NCBI RefSeq assembly: GCF_002021565.1
Contig: NZ_MSZX01000015.1
Coordinates: 27-64,026 of the forward strand
DNA: 64,000 nucleotides
Direction of reading: 5' to 3'
Origin: Paenibacillus selenitireducens
Lineage (GTDB): Bacteria; Bacillota; Bacilli; Paenibacillales; Paenibacillaceae
The notes under the pieces were generated by a model, which was not told the DNA's origin, made no database searches, and was given only the letters and a program-made list of their open reading frames with translations. The position numbers and the translations under genes were made by a program. Shown here piece by piece: positions 26,378 to 34,587 of the stretch (position 1 is its first letter; each line of letters starts with the position of its first letter).

Positions 26378-28574
26378 ATGGCAACATTTTTGTATAAACT
26401 TGGAACATTTGCTGCTCAAAAGAGAAAAAAGGTCTTGTTTGGAACCTTAGCGGTACTCATTATCGCCATTTCTCTTGGCCTTGGTATGGGCATTCATTTA
26501 AACGGTGAAATAACCATTCCCGGCACAAAATCTGAGGAAGCGATGAAACTACTGAAAGAAGAGTTCTCACAAGGAAAAGGCCCTGAAGGCGGCACGATCC
26601 AAGTGATTTTCAAAGCCCCTGACGGTCAAACGCTAGCGTCGGAATCAACTCAAAGCAAGATAGCTAAGACGCTAAAGTCCATATCTGAAGACCCTGAGAT
26701 TGCATCGATTGTCAGCCCCTATGAGGCAGGAACAATTAGCTATAACAAAGAAATTGGATATGCGCTAGTCACCTACAAATCTGAGGCGTTACAAGTCACC
26801 GATGCATCTAAAGAACATGTATTGAAAAGTGTGGAGCAAGCACGAAGCGAGGGCTTGCAGACTGAACTCGGAGGAAGCGTCGAATTCACGAACCTTGAAA
26901 TAGGCGGCAAATCCGAGGTCATTGGCATCATTGCTGCATTTATGATCCTAGCTATTACATTCTCATCCTTGCTCGCTGCTGGCTTACCTATCCTAACAGC
27001 AGTATTAGGACTGGGAATTGGCGTCATGTCCGTTATTATTGCTTCTAATTTTATTGAAATGGCTTCGTTTTCCTTGATTCTAGCTATCATGCTCGGGTTA
27101 GCTGTCGGGATCGACTATGGCTTATTCATTATTTCGAGATACAGACAAAATCTTGCAGAAGGCAAAGGGGTAGAGGAGTCCATTGCGCATGCTAATGCTA
27201 CCGCCGGCAGCGCCGTTATTTTCGCCGGATTGACGGTTATTATTGCCCTTGCTGGATTATCCGTAACGGGAATTCCATTCATCACGGTCATGGGCATAGC
27301 GGGAGCATTTACGGTACTTGTTGCCGTAATCATTTCCGTTCTAGTCGTTCCTGCGCTACTTGGGTTTGCAGGTGAACGGATCCGTCCGAAGTCAAAAGCT
27401 GCTTCATATCAAGATCTCCGTAAAGACAGTGATCACACGAATCGTTGGGGACGGTTCATCACGAAGTATCCTCTACCGATCGCAATTGCGGGCATTTTAT
27501 TATTAGGTGCAATAAGTCTGCCTGCAATGCATCTACAAACGGGTCTTCCGGATAAAGGTTCTAAATCGATCGACACAACGGACCGCCGTGGGTATGATTT
27601 GATCGCGGAAGGGTTTGGGCCCGGGATGAACGGACCGCTCGCTATTGTTGTCAATGCGGAAGCAGCAGATGACGCGCAAGCGACATTTGCGAAGGTAGGG
27701 AAGGAACTAAGCGAGCTGCCGAATGTGGCAATGGCAACGCCGCCGGTCACGAATGCAACGGGCAAAGTAGCCATGGTAACGATTATCCCTGGAACCGATC
27801 CAAAAAGTGAGAAAAACCGATTTGGTTCATATGATCCGCGATAAGGCGGCTGAGTTTAAGCAACAGGATCATGTTGAGGTTATGGTTACAGGTTCAACGG
27901 CAGTGAATATTGATATATCCGAGAAATTAAATGAGGCTTTGCCGAAATTTGCGGCTCTGATTGTGGGACTAGCATTAATTCTTCTCATGATGGTATTCCG
28001 TTCCATCTTCGTGCCAATCAAAGCCGTGTTAGGTTATCTCCTCACGCTTACGGCCACACTTGGGTTCGTCGTATTTGTTGTTCAAGATGGCAATCTGGCC
28101 AAGCTTTTCGATATTCCTGCAGCAGGTCCAGTGCTAAACTTCTTGCCTATATTAACCGCCGGCATTCTATTCGGCTTGGCTATGGATTATGAGGTATTTC
28201 TGGTCAGTCGCATGCGCGAAGAATTTACCCATTCGGGAAATGCGAAAAAGGCCGTATTGTCTGGTCTTAAACATAGCGGCAGCGTTGTAACGGCAGCTGG
28301 TCTGATCATGATTGCCGTGTTCGCAAGCTTCATCTTTGTCGAAGATGTTATGATTAAATCCATGGGTTTAGCATTATCGTTCGGCATATTGTTCGATGCA
28401 TTTATTGTACGACTGACAATCGTGCCTGCGGTTATGACCCTTATGGGCAGTTCGGCTTGGTATCTCCCGAAATGGCTTGGACGCATTTTACCAAATATCG
28501 ATGTTGAAGGTGAGTCTATTGAAAAGAACGAATCGGAAGTTAAAGAGAGAAATCGTCTAGTGGAATCGAATTGA
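26378..28574 (+). pseudogene. ydfJ: MMPL/RND-family transporter (YdfJ-like) split by a frameshift
   Basis: Two overlapping frames encode one MMPL exporter of about 730 residues. The first (26378-27844) holds the N-terminal helix, extracellular domain and first six-helix bundle (EIASIVSPYEAGTISYNKEIGYALVTY; GLAVGIDYGLFIISRYRQ). The second continues from about 27815 with the second bundle (LFGLAMDYEVFLVSRMREEF). The break is at the A-run in GAGAAAAACCGATTTG (about 27808-27823): removing one A restores a continuous reading frame through EKTDLVHMIRDKA. It is a real inactivating mutation, a phase-variable tract or a sequencing error. The intact protein would export lipids or drugs by proton motive force. 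ATG 26378 follows GAGGAAGGTG. Confidence 0.8.
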
Positions 28575-28589
28575 AATCTGCAAATTAGT

Positions 28590-28660
28590 GCCCAATCGTA
28601 CATGAGTGTTTTTGTCCTTATGTACGATTTTTTTATGTTTACTATAAGGTAAGGTATAAT
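28590..28660 (+). promoter_or_regulatory. Promoter region of the kinase-regulator pair
   Basis: TATAAT at 28655-28660 lies 41 bases before the kinase start. A single 12-mer GCCCAATCGTAC (28590-28601), one base off the YdfI-type consensus, overlaps the upstream terminator stem. Autoregulation is possible but the single copy makes it tentative. Confidence 0.35.
28593..28634 (+). terminator. Intrinsic terminator after the MMPL gene
   Basis: AATCGTACAT pairs with ATGTACGATT across a 17-base loop and is followed by TTTTTTATG. Confidence 0.75.
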
Positions 28661-28701
28661 AGAAAACATGTTATTATTACAAGAACGAAAGGGGAGGACA
28701 C

Positions 28702-29928
28702 ATGGAAACGGGGAACGAGTTCAAGCAGTGGTCGCAAAAAAATCAATATAACGACTTACCCGATGCCATGTTTAATGCCAGAGTTCCGAGCATGACTTGG
28801 GTTTTTTTCATTTATTTCATATCCATGATTGTCCAGGTTCTGCACGAGCCGTCATTTATTTCTCTGTCCTTCTTTTCGGGATTGATGCTTCTCCACGCCT
28901 CATTAATTTGGCACTTCTCATCGCTTACGGAAAAATATCCTTGGGTCTATTTCATGATTCAAGGCCTGATTATTCAGGGATGTGCGCTGATTATGGATCA
29001 AGCCACTTTTATGCTATTACTAGGAATGTATCCCGTTTTGACGGGTCAAATCGTTGGTGTCTACAATCATAAAATCAAAATGGTAATGCTGTCCGTTTTG
29101 TACTATGTTTTATTCCTATCGACTTTCTTCATTATGGGACAAACCGAATTGTTGATTTTAATGTCGATTTTGTACATAATGATGACCGTCATTTTCGTTT
29201 CTTTTGCCGATTTATTTCTAAAGCAGGTACATGCTCGGATCCTTACCCAAACCTTTCTTGAAGATCTGGAGCGCGCACATCGCAAGGTGGAGGAATTGAC
29301 ATTGGCGAACGAACGCCAACGAATGGCTCGAGATTTGCATGATACGCTGGCCCAAGGTCTGGCGGGTATCATTATGCAGCTGGATGCGGTCGACGCACAT
29401 TTGACGAAAGGTAATTCCCAAAGAGCTCAAGAAATCGTCCAGCATTCCATGGTTCATGCAAAGAAAACATTATCGGAAGCCAGATTGGCCATTGATAATC
29501 TCCGTTCAAAAACGTTTGCGACGATCGACTTCTCAGATGCCATTCGTGAAGAAATCGAAAGATTCAAGAATGCGACCGGCATTCAAGTATTTCTTGATAT
29601 GAGCATGGATGGCAGCATACCCAAGTTAATGATGGAGCATGGACTTTACATTATAGGTGAATGTTTAACGAATGTTGCCAAGCATGCAGAAGCCAAGCAT
29701 GTATGGGTATACGTTCGTATAGAGGACGAGAACATGCACCTTGAAATCAAAGATGATGGGAAAGGCATTTCTTCGAATCATAGGGGCTCTAGGTCTGGAC
29801 ATTACGGAATAATCGGTATGAAGGAGAGAGTTCGCATCTTAGGGGGATCGCTTATTATAACCAATAATATCCCTTGCGGAACTTTGATAATGATTGATAC
29901 ATCCGAAAAGAAAGGAGAGAGTTCATGA
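28702..29928 (+). CDS. ydfH: Sensor histidine kinase, NarL-partner type (YdfH-like)
   Basis: This 408-residue membrane kinase has six hydrophobic segments over residues 30-165 with little extracytoplasmic loop. A HisKA_3 dimerisation domain carries the phospho-accepting His in RQRMARDLHDTLAQG, and a HATPase_c domain follows (GECLTNVAKHAEAKHVWV; IKDDGKGISS; GHYGIIGMKERV). It phosphorylates the regulator encoded immediately downstream, the genes overlapping as ATGA. In Bacillus subtilis the YdfH-YdfI pair controls the MMPL gene ydfJ; the same three-gene neighbourhood here supports that assignment. The signal is unknown but probably membrane-related, given the sensor topology. Confidence 0.88.
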   Translation: METGNEFKQWSQKNQYNDLPDAMFNARVPSMTWVFFIYFISMIVQVLHEPSFISLSFFSGLMLLHASLIWHFSSLTEKYPWVYFMIQGLIIQGCALIMDQATFMLLLGMYPVLTGQIVGVYNHKIKMVMLSVLYYVLFLSTFFIMGQTELLILMSILYIMMTVIFVSFADLFLKQVHARILTQTFLEDLERAHRKVEELTLANERQRMARDLHDTLAQGLAGIIMQLDAVDAHLTKGNSQRAQEIVQHSMVHAKKTLSEARLAIDNLRSKTFATIDFSDAIREEIERFKNATGIQVFLDMSMDGSIPKLMMEHGLYIIGECLTNVAKHAEAKHVWVYVRIEDENMHLEIKDDGKGISSNHRGSRSGHYGIIGMKERVRILGGSLIITNNIPCGTLIMIDTSEKKGESS

Positions 29929-30575
29929 AATACAACGTGGTTATTGCGGATGATCATCTCGTGGTCAGAGAAGGGCTAAAGTTTATTATTGAGACGAATG
30001 ACAATTTTCAAGTCGTCGGAGAAGCGGCAAACGGTGAGGAGGCCCTGAGATTATTGGAGTCGGTTACGCCTGATGTCATTCTTATGGACTTAAATATGCC
30101 TAAAATGAGCGGTTTGGAGACCATGAAGGAGCTCAAAGTAAGGAACTTCGATATCCCTGTTGTGATATTAACGACATATAATGAAGATGAGCTGATGATC
30201 AACGGGTTGGAATTGGGGGCCAAAGGATATCTTCTGAAAGATACCGGTAGAGATCATCTATTCCGCACGATCGAATCCGCTGTTCACGGCGACACGTTAC
30301 TGCAGCCTGAAATTATGGAAAGAGTATTCGCGGCAAGAAACAAACGCCATGATGCGCATGATATTTCTTCAGAGCAAACGCTGCTCTCCGAGAAAGAGCG
30401 AATTGTTCTTCTGGCCATTGCGCGCGGTTATCGAAGCAAAGAAATCGCTGGCGATATGGGGATATCCGAGCGAACGGTCAAAGCTCATTTGACAAACATC
30501 TATAACAAACTAGGAGTGGATTCTAGATCCCAAGCGGTTGCTGTAGCGATCGAACGGGGTATCGTTCAGTTATAA
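29925..30575 (+). CDS. ydfI: Response regulator, LuxR/NarL type (YdfI-like)
   Basis: This 216-residue regulator has an N-terminal receiver with the phosphorylatable Asp in DVILMDLNMPKMSG and the acidic pocket in VIADDHLVVREG. The C-terminal GerE/LuxR HTH is LLSEKERIVLLAIARGYRSKEIAGDMGISERTVKAHL. It is translationally coupled to the kinase through the ATGA overlap. The expected target is the MMPL promoter at 26277-26341, where two matching 12-mers are present. The downstream lipoprotein begins 16 bases after the stop and is probably in the same transcript. Confidence 0.9.
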   Translation: MKYNVVIADDHLVVREGLKFIIETNDNFQVVGEAANGEEALRLLESVTPDVILMDLNMPKMSGLETMKELKVRNFDIPVVILTTYNEDELMINGLELGAKGYLLKDTGRDHLFRTIESAVHGDTLLQPEIMERVFAARNKRHDAHDISSEQTLLSEKERIVLLAIARGYRSKEIAGDMGISERTVKAHLTNIYNKLGVDSRSQAVAVAIERGIVQL

Positions 30576-30591
30576 GAAAGGAATGAAATTT

Positions 30592-31305
30592 GTGAAATCA
30601 CGCTATCGCTGGATTCCAGTCGGATTGTTGCTTCTAAGTATGTGCATCCTTTCATCTTGTGCAAAAGGTAATGCCCATTTCACGATACATCTTAATGGAA
30701 TGGCCGAATTCGAAATGAATTTGTCGGTAAACAAAGACACGCTTACAAAGATTGGTATGCCTGAATTGATGAAACAAATTACTGAACAATTTCAGGATAA
30801 AAGTATGGAAGTGAAGCCATACGATGAGGGTGGACGGGTCGGATTCACTTTATCCCGAACCATCAACCTTCGCGACATGAATAATATATCCTTACCTCAG
30901 GGGATTACGATAAAGCGGACAGAAATGAATAAGTTTTTTTATACAAAAGAGCAAGTTATCGTAACCGTTGATATCGAAAAGCTAATTTCCAATAAAGAAT
31001 ACGGGGATTGGTTACAAAAGAACCCTGTTACGTCATTTGTGAAAAATCTTGTGCAAAGGCAGATCGACTTTGAAATTCTCCTTACGGCGCCGCTCAAGCC
31101 AGGCTATAACAATGCGGAAGAAATCAGAGATCATGGGCGAACATTAGTATGGAACTTGAAAATATTCGAACCTAACCATTTTGAAATAAACTTCACGATA
31201 CCTAACATCAGAACGATTGCTTATTCGGCAGGTATTTTGATCGTGGTTCTTATCTTGCTGTGGTCTGGAATTAGAATCAGTAGAAAACGGAGACGGACGG
31301 ACTGA
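30592..31305 (+). CDS. Lipoprotein with C-terminal membrane anchor, unknown function
   Basis: This protein of about 237 residues has a lipobox (LSMCILSSCAKG) at the N-terminus and a transmembrane helix near the C-terminus (SAGILIVVLILLWSGI) followed by a basic tail. It is therefore held to the membrane at both ends with a beta-rich external domain between. This matches the general design of DUF3153-like lipoproteins in Bacillales. GTG 30592 lies nine bases after AAAGGA; ATG 30583 is too close to it. It follows the response regulator by 16 bases and probably works with the kinase/MMPL module, perhaps as an envelope-stress component; that is inference. Confidence 0.7.
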   Translation: MKSRYRWIPVGLLLLSMCILSSCAKGNAHFTIHLNGMAEFEMNLSVNKDTLTKIGMPELMKQITEQFQDKSMEVKPYDEGGRVGFTLSRTINLRDMNNISLPQGITIKRTEMNKFFYTKEQVIVTVDIEKLISNKEYGDWLQKNPVTSFVKNLVQRQIDFEILLTAPLKPGYNNAEEIRDHGRTLVWNLKIFEPNHFEINFTIPNIRTIAYSAGILIVVLILLWSGIRISRKRRRTD

Positions 31306-31446
31306 CGGACTGAAGCGCCGGCTTACGCAGTCGATATTTCATTTTCAATCCAAAAAATACTTCGAGATGAGAGAAGTGAAGGTCTAGTTTTTTATTAGAA
31401 TATCCGAAAAGTTATTTATTACTTCTCAACACATAATTGTTGATTC

Positions 31447-31495
31447 CATAAGGATCTAAGGTAGGCGCTTGCGGCGTCTACCTTAGATCCTTATG
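31447..31495. other. Long near-perfect intergenic hairpin
   Basis: CATAAGGATCTAAGGTAG pairs perfectly with CTACCTTAGATCCTTATG, extended by a G-T wobble and CGC/GCG to a stem of about 22 bp around a short loop. It lies 140 bases after the lipoprotein stop. There is no flanking T-run, so it is not a standard intrinsic terminator. The rest of 31306-31693 shows no gene. Confidence 0.6.
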
Positions 31496-31693
31496 TCAGT
31501 TTGAGGACACATTTAGCTGCTCCGATAACGAATCAATACCGACGAATAGGCTAATTCGGATGAACCTAAATACGTTTCACGATTTGGAAAATTTATTAGT
31601 AATCAGAAGACGCCTGATGTATATATCGATAGTTTGGATCAAAGGATTTGATACTTGCAATATTTCTGCCTTAGGAGGAGGGGGAACAAACTG

Positions 31694-31762
31694 ATGATTG
31701 ATTCAATATGGAAAATAATCAGTATATCTCTTGTTATTGCTAGGAAGTACTCAAAATCATAG
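31694..31762 (+). CDS. Possible 22-residue ORF with strong ribosome binding site
   Basis: ATG 31694 follows an excellent AGGAGGAGGGGG (31673-31684). The frame reads MIDSIWKIISISLVIARKYS and stops after 22 codons. The hydrophobic start looks like a signal sequence cut short, so this may be a frameshifted remnant of an exported protein. A leader peptide for the next gene 60 bases on is less likely. No homologue is recognised. Confidence 0.35.
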   Translation: MIDSIWKIISISLVIARKYSKS

Positions 31763-31821
31763 ACTTTCAAAATTTAGGATTATATATTTGGTTTACAATT
31801 AAAGAAAGATGTGAGGCTCTT

Positions 31822-32400
31822 ATGAAGAAAACTGTATATCTTATTGTTGTAATATTATTGTTGTTTTCTTTTTTTATCGTAAAGTACAATAGTGGTGCAA
31901 AAACCATACAAGAAGCGTTAAGTATTTCACATCCAGAGCGGATAGTTATTCTTCATGAAGAAAAAACGAAAGATGGAATTCTCGTATTTTATCAAATTAG
32001 TAAGAATGATTTTTCAGCTGCTGTTGTAAAAAAAAGATTCGGAAACTATAGAGTTATGTATAGTGGAGCCCAGGGAGAAATTCATTTAACCTTAGATCGG
32101 TTTGGTTTTACGTACATGTTTTTTCCAGCCATAAAAAATACATCTTTCCCTATATATTTTGGCCTTATTAGAAATCCAGAGATAACTCAAATAAAGATTG
32201 TAGAGAAGAAAAGAAATATGGAAGAGAAGGCTAAAATTATTGAGGGAACAGATGCTAGAATTTGGTTGTTGGATATGAAGAAATTTGAGGGATCAGAATT
32301 TCAGATCATTGCGCTTTCTGAAGATAATAAGGAAATTGCTAAAAGAGATGACAATATTTCGCTGCAAGTAGCCGATCAAAACCCGATTCAAGGAGAATGA
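31822..32400 (+). CDS. Membrane-anchored or exported protein of unknown function
   Basis: This 192-residue protein has an N-terminal hydrophobic segment (TVYLIVVILLLFSFFIV) with no lipobox cysteine, so it is a signal anchor. The external part is beta-rich and mixed charge (RIVILHEEKTKDGILVFYQI; IYFGLIRNPEITQIKIVEKK). The layout resembles small Bacillales proteins carrying one immunoglobulin-like external domain, but I cannot name a family. AT content is higher than in flanking genes. ATG 31822 follows AAAGATGTGAGG, a weak ribosome site. It ends in a terminator shared with the convergent OsmC gene. Confidence 0.65.
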   Translation: MKKTVYLIVVILLLFSFFIVKYNSGAKTIQEALSISHPERIVILHEEKTKDGILVFYQISKNDFSAAVVKKRFGNYRVMYSGAQGEIHLTLDRFGFTYMFFPAIKNTSFPIYFGLIRNPEITQIKIVEKKRNMEEKAKIIEGTDARIWLLDMKKFEGSEFQIIALSEDNKEIAKRDDNISLQVADQNPIQGE

Positions 32401-32457
32401 TATAACATCGCATCTGGATATATTTCAGTTGTAAAATACCAGTTACGTAACGAATAA

Positions 32458-32493
32458 GGGCTGCAAAGTTGCTTCTATGCAACCTTGCAGCCC
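32458..32493. terminator. Bidirectional terminator
   Basis: GGGCTGCAAAGTTGC pairs with GCAACCTTGCAGCCC around a TTCTAT loop between convergent genes. T-content after the stem is modest. Confidence 0.65.
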
Positions 32494-32522
32494 TCTATGT
32501 ATTCTACTAGGGAGTTAATGTC

Positions 32523-32969
32523 TCAATTTTCAATAACAACGCGATTCAGCTTGAGATTCACCGGGTTGGCAATCGTGTCACCCACAGGGCATTTGCTCTC
32601 CAGAAATTGCACAAATTGTTCGACTTTCTCGGCAGATGAATTGGTCTTGATGTAGAACGTGTATCGAATATCGGAGTAACCGGGGCGGACTTCAGATCGG
32701 TTAAAAAATCCGTCGAGATCCAGATTACCTTCAACATCTACCCTAAAATCTTCGAGCACTACATCGAATTTGGGGGCATAGACCCGAGCTACAATGGATT
32801 GGCATGCACCCAGGGAGGCAAGCAAAGCTTCGACAGGATTCATTCCCGTGTCCGTACCGCCAAGGTTTTTCGGCTCGTCAATGACCAGCTCGAAATGTCT
32901 TACATTTGTAACGACTTTGACCCCGTCTTGTAAATGGGCAGTTGCTTTGAACGTTTGAACATTAGGCAT
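32523..32969 (-). CDS. OsmC-family peroxiredoxin-like protein
   Basis: This 148-residue OsmC/Ohr-fold protein carries the two expected cysteines, one in ASLGACQSIVARVYA and one in ESKCPVGDTIANP. Together they reduce organic hydroperoxides. The sequence is closer to the YhfA-like OsmC branch than to Ohr. ATG 32969 is placed nine bases after AAGGAG; the frame to 32993 is not used. It is a single gene, with a repeat array in the upstream intergenic region. A role in oxidative or thiol stress is likely but its real substrate is unknown. Confidence 0.88.
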   Translation of the reverse strand: MPNVQTFKATAHLQDGVKVVTNVRHFELVIDEPKNLGGTDTGMNPVEALLASLGACQSIVARVYAPKFDVVLEDFRVDVEGNLDLDGFFNRSEVRPGYSDIRYTFYIKTNSSAEKVEQFVQFLESKCPVGDTIANPVNLKLNRVVIEN

Positions 32970-33200
32970 GTATTTACTCTCCTTTTTGGACAACCCAAGT
33001 GTGGTTGGGTGTTTCGCAGCATTTTTTAATATATACTATTATACTTGGTTTAGTAAGAATTATAATTCTACTGATAATATCTGTCAATCTGATATTCGGA
33101 ACATATTCGTTGACCTGGGTAACTTGAAAATTATTTTTGGATGGAATAGGGTAACATTGGCCAGGAAAACCCGGAAAACTCGGACTAAGGAGCTCGAGGG

Positions 33201-33445
33201 CACTGAAAAACTAATGTTTTTAACCATAACGATGATGAAGATTTAGATGAAGATTGCTATGTTGGATATATCCACTAACTTTAACGGATTTGCCTATATT
33301 TAAGCGTCTATAGTGTATATTTCCAACATACTAGGATGAAAAACACCAATAATCCTCAATTTGCGAATCCTATCCTGTATTCACTCCAACATAGATGAGT
33401 ACCGAAGCTCATCCGGACCTCCTATCCTGTATTCATTCAATATAG
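33201..33445. repeat. Intergenic palindromic repeat array with leader (copy 2)
   Basis: The same leader as at 4353 (ACTGAAAAACTAATGTTTTT, then TAACCATAACGATG and AGATGAAGATTGCTATG) leads into a TGTTGGATATATCCA palindrome at 33260-33274. More degenerate units follow at about 33314, 33374 and 33426 (CCTGTATTCACTCCAACATAG). Units are 50-60 bases apart. The rest of 33000-33543 holds no recognisable gene. Confidence 0.75.
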
Positions 33446-33543
33446 GTGATTCATAAGGCTCATCCGGATGAAAAAATCGAGGAAGGCTCATAAAGTTTAA
33501 GGTACTTATTCAATACTCTCAAGGAGCTCCCGGGTTATTTTTA

Positions 33544-34473
33544 TCAGATCGTTTTGCGTATTTCCTTTCCCGCATGTTTGCTTTTGAACACGAAGGATCT
33601 CAAATTATTCAGGTTAACCACAACAATCCCGATGATAATCGTGATTCCGCCGACCACCGATAAAACCGAAACAGGCTCATCATACAAAACAGCGCCAAGA
33701 CAGAGGGCAATCAATGGCGAGATATAGAGCCAAGTGGATGGAAACACGGGATTGGTTTTGGCGATCAGCCAGTAGAAGATGGTGTGTCCTGTCATGGAAC
33801 CGGCGATGATTAGATACAAAAGCGACAAAATGGCGTTTGGAGCGAGCACTGCTCCCATGTGAATTTCTTCAGTGAACAGGGATAAAACCAGAAGCATCCC
33901 TCCGCCGTACATCATCTGAGCTGCATTCAAGGCGATGGGTGACGTATCTTGAAAACGCTGCACGACACGGCGCGAATATACGGCACCAGCGGAATAAAAG
34001 ACTTGGCCCAATAACACGGCCGCGCATCCAAGCACCCAAATCCTGCTATAGGTGACGGTAAGGCCAGGCAATAGCAGCAAAACGACGCCGACAGTCCCTG
34101 TGAGGCAGCCTGCTAAGGAGCTGAGCGAAAGCCGCTGCCGGGCAATGACGGTTTGAAGCAACAAAATCATGAGGGGGGCCGTTGCCGACAAGATTGCTGC
34201 AATGCCGGAGCTCAAATATTGTTCGGCCCAATATAATGTTGCGAACACGCCGAAGGTTAGTCCCGCTCCCGTCAATAACATCTCCTTATGGAGCAGAAGG
34301 GAGAACCTCGCTTTACGTCTGACAACCATATATAACATAAGAATGCTCCCTGCCAGAAGAAAACGGAGGCCAGCCGAGAAAAAAGGCGGCGCTCCCGCAT
34401 CAATCCCTATTTTAATAGCCAAAAAAGTCGTTCCGAAAACTAGGCACATTATCAAATAATTTATCAATATCAT
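33544..34473 (-). CDS. EamA/DMT-family transporter
   Basis: This 309-residue permease has ten hydrophobic segments in two EamA repeats (LVFGTTFLAIKIGIDAGAPP; YISPLIALCLGAVLYDEPVS). Family members export amino acids, metabolites or vitamins. It is divergent from a MocR-type regulator, an arrangement seen where MocR proteins control export or synthesis of a PLP-related or amine compound. ATG 34473 is seven bases after GGAGG, whereas ATG 34479 is too close. Both genes share the 114-base control region with AGAACAG repeats. Confidence 0.88.
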   Translation of the reverse strand: MILINYLIMCLVFGTTFLAIKIGIDAGAPPFFSAGLRFLLAGSILMLYMVVRRKARFSLLLHKEMLLTGAGLTFGVFATLYWAEQYLSSGIAAILSATAPLMILLLQTVIARQRLSLSSLAGCLTGTVGVVLLLLPGLTVTYSRIWVLGCAAVLLGQVFYSAGAVYSRRVVQRFQDTSPIALNAAQMMYGGGMLLVLSLFTEEIHMGAVLAPNAILSLLYLIIAGSMTGHTIFYWLIAKTNPVFPSTWLYISPLIALCLGAVLYDEPVSVLSVVGGITIIIGIVVVNLNNLRSFVFKSKHAGKEIRKTI

Positions 34474-34516
34474 GTCCATACCTCCTTATATTTCTATATC
34501 ATAAAGGGGAGGGAAC

Positions 34517-34565
34517 AGAACAGTTAGAATTAAATAGAACAGATGCTGTAGAAATCCTTTATAAT
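34517..34565. promoter_or_regulatory. MocR promoter and direct repeats
   Basis: AGAACAG occurs at 34517 and 34536, 19 bases apart on the same strand, upstream of TATAAT at 34560-34565. Two same-strand repeats about two helical turns apart are typical of MocR/PdxR binding sites between divergent genes. Confidence 0.5.
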
Positions 34566-34587
34566 AGGAGGAAAAGGGAGGGGCGAT

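Noticed and set aside
26369-27844. Two separate MMPL genes
   Set aside because: One continuous protein is restored by removing one A; the second frame has no ribosome site and starts mid-domain.
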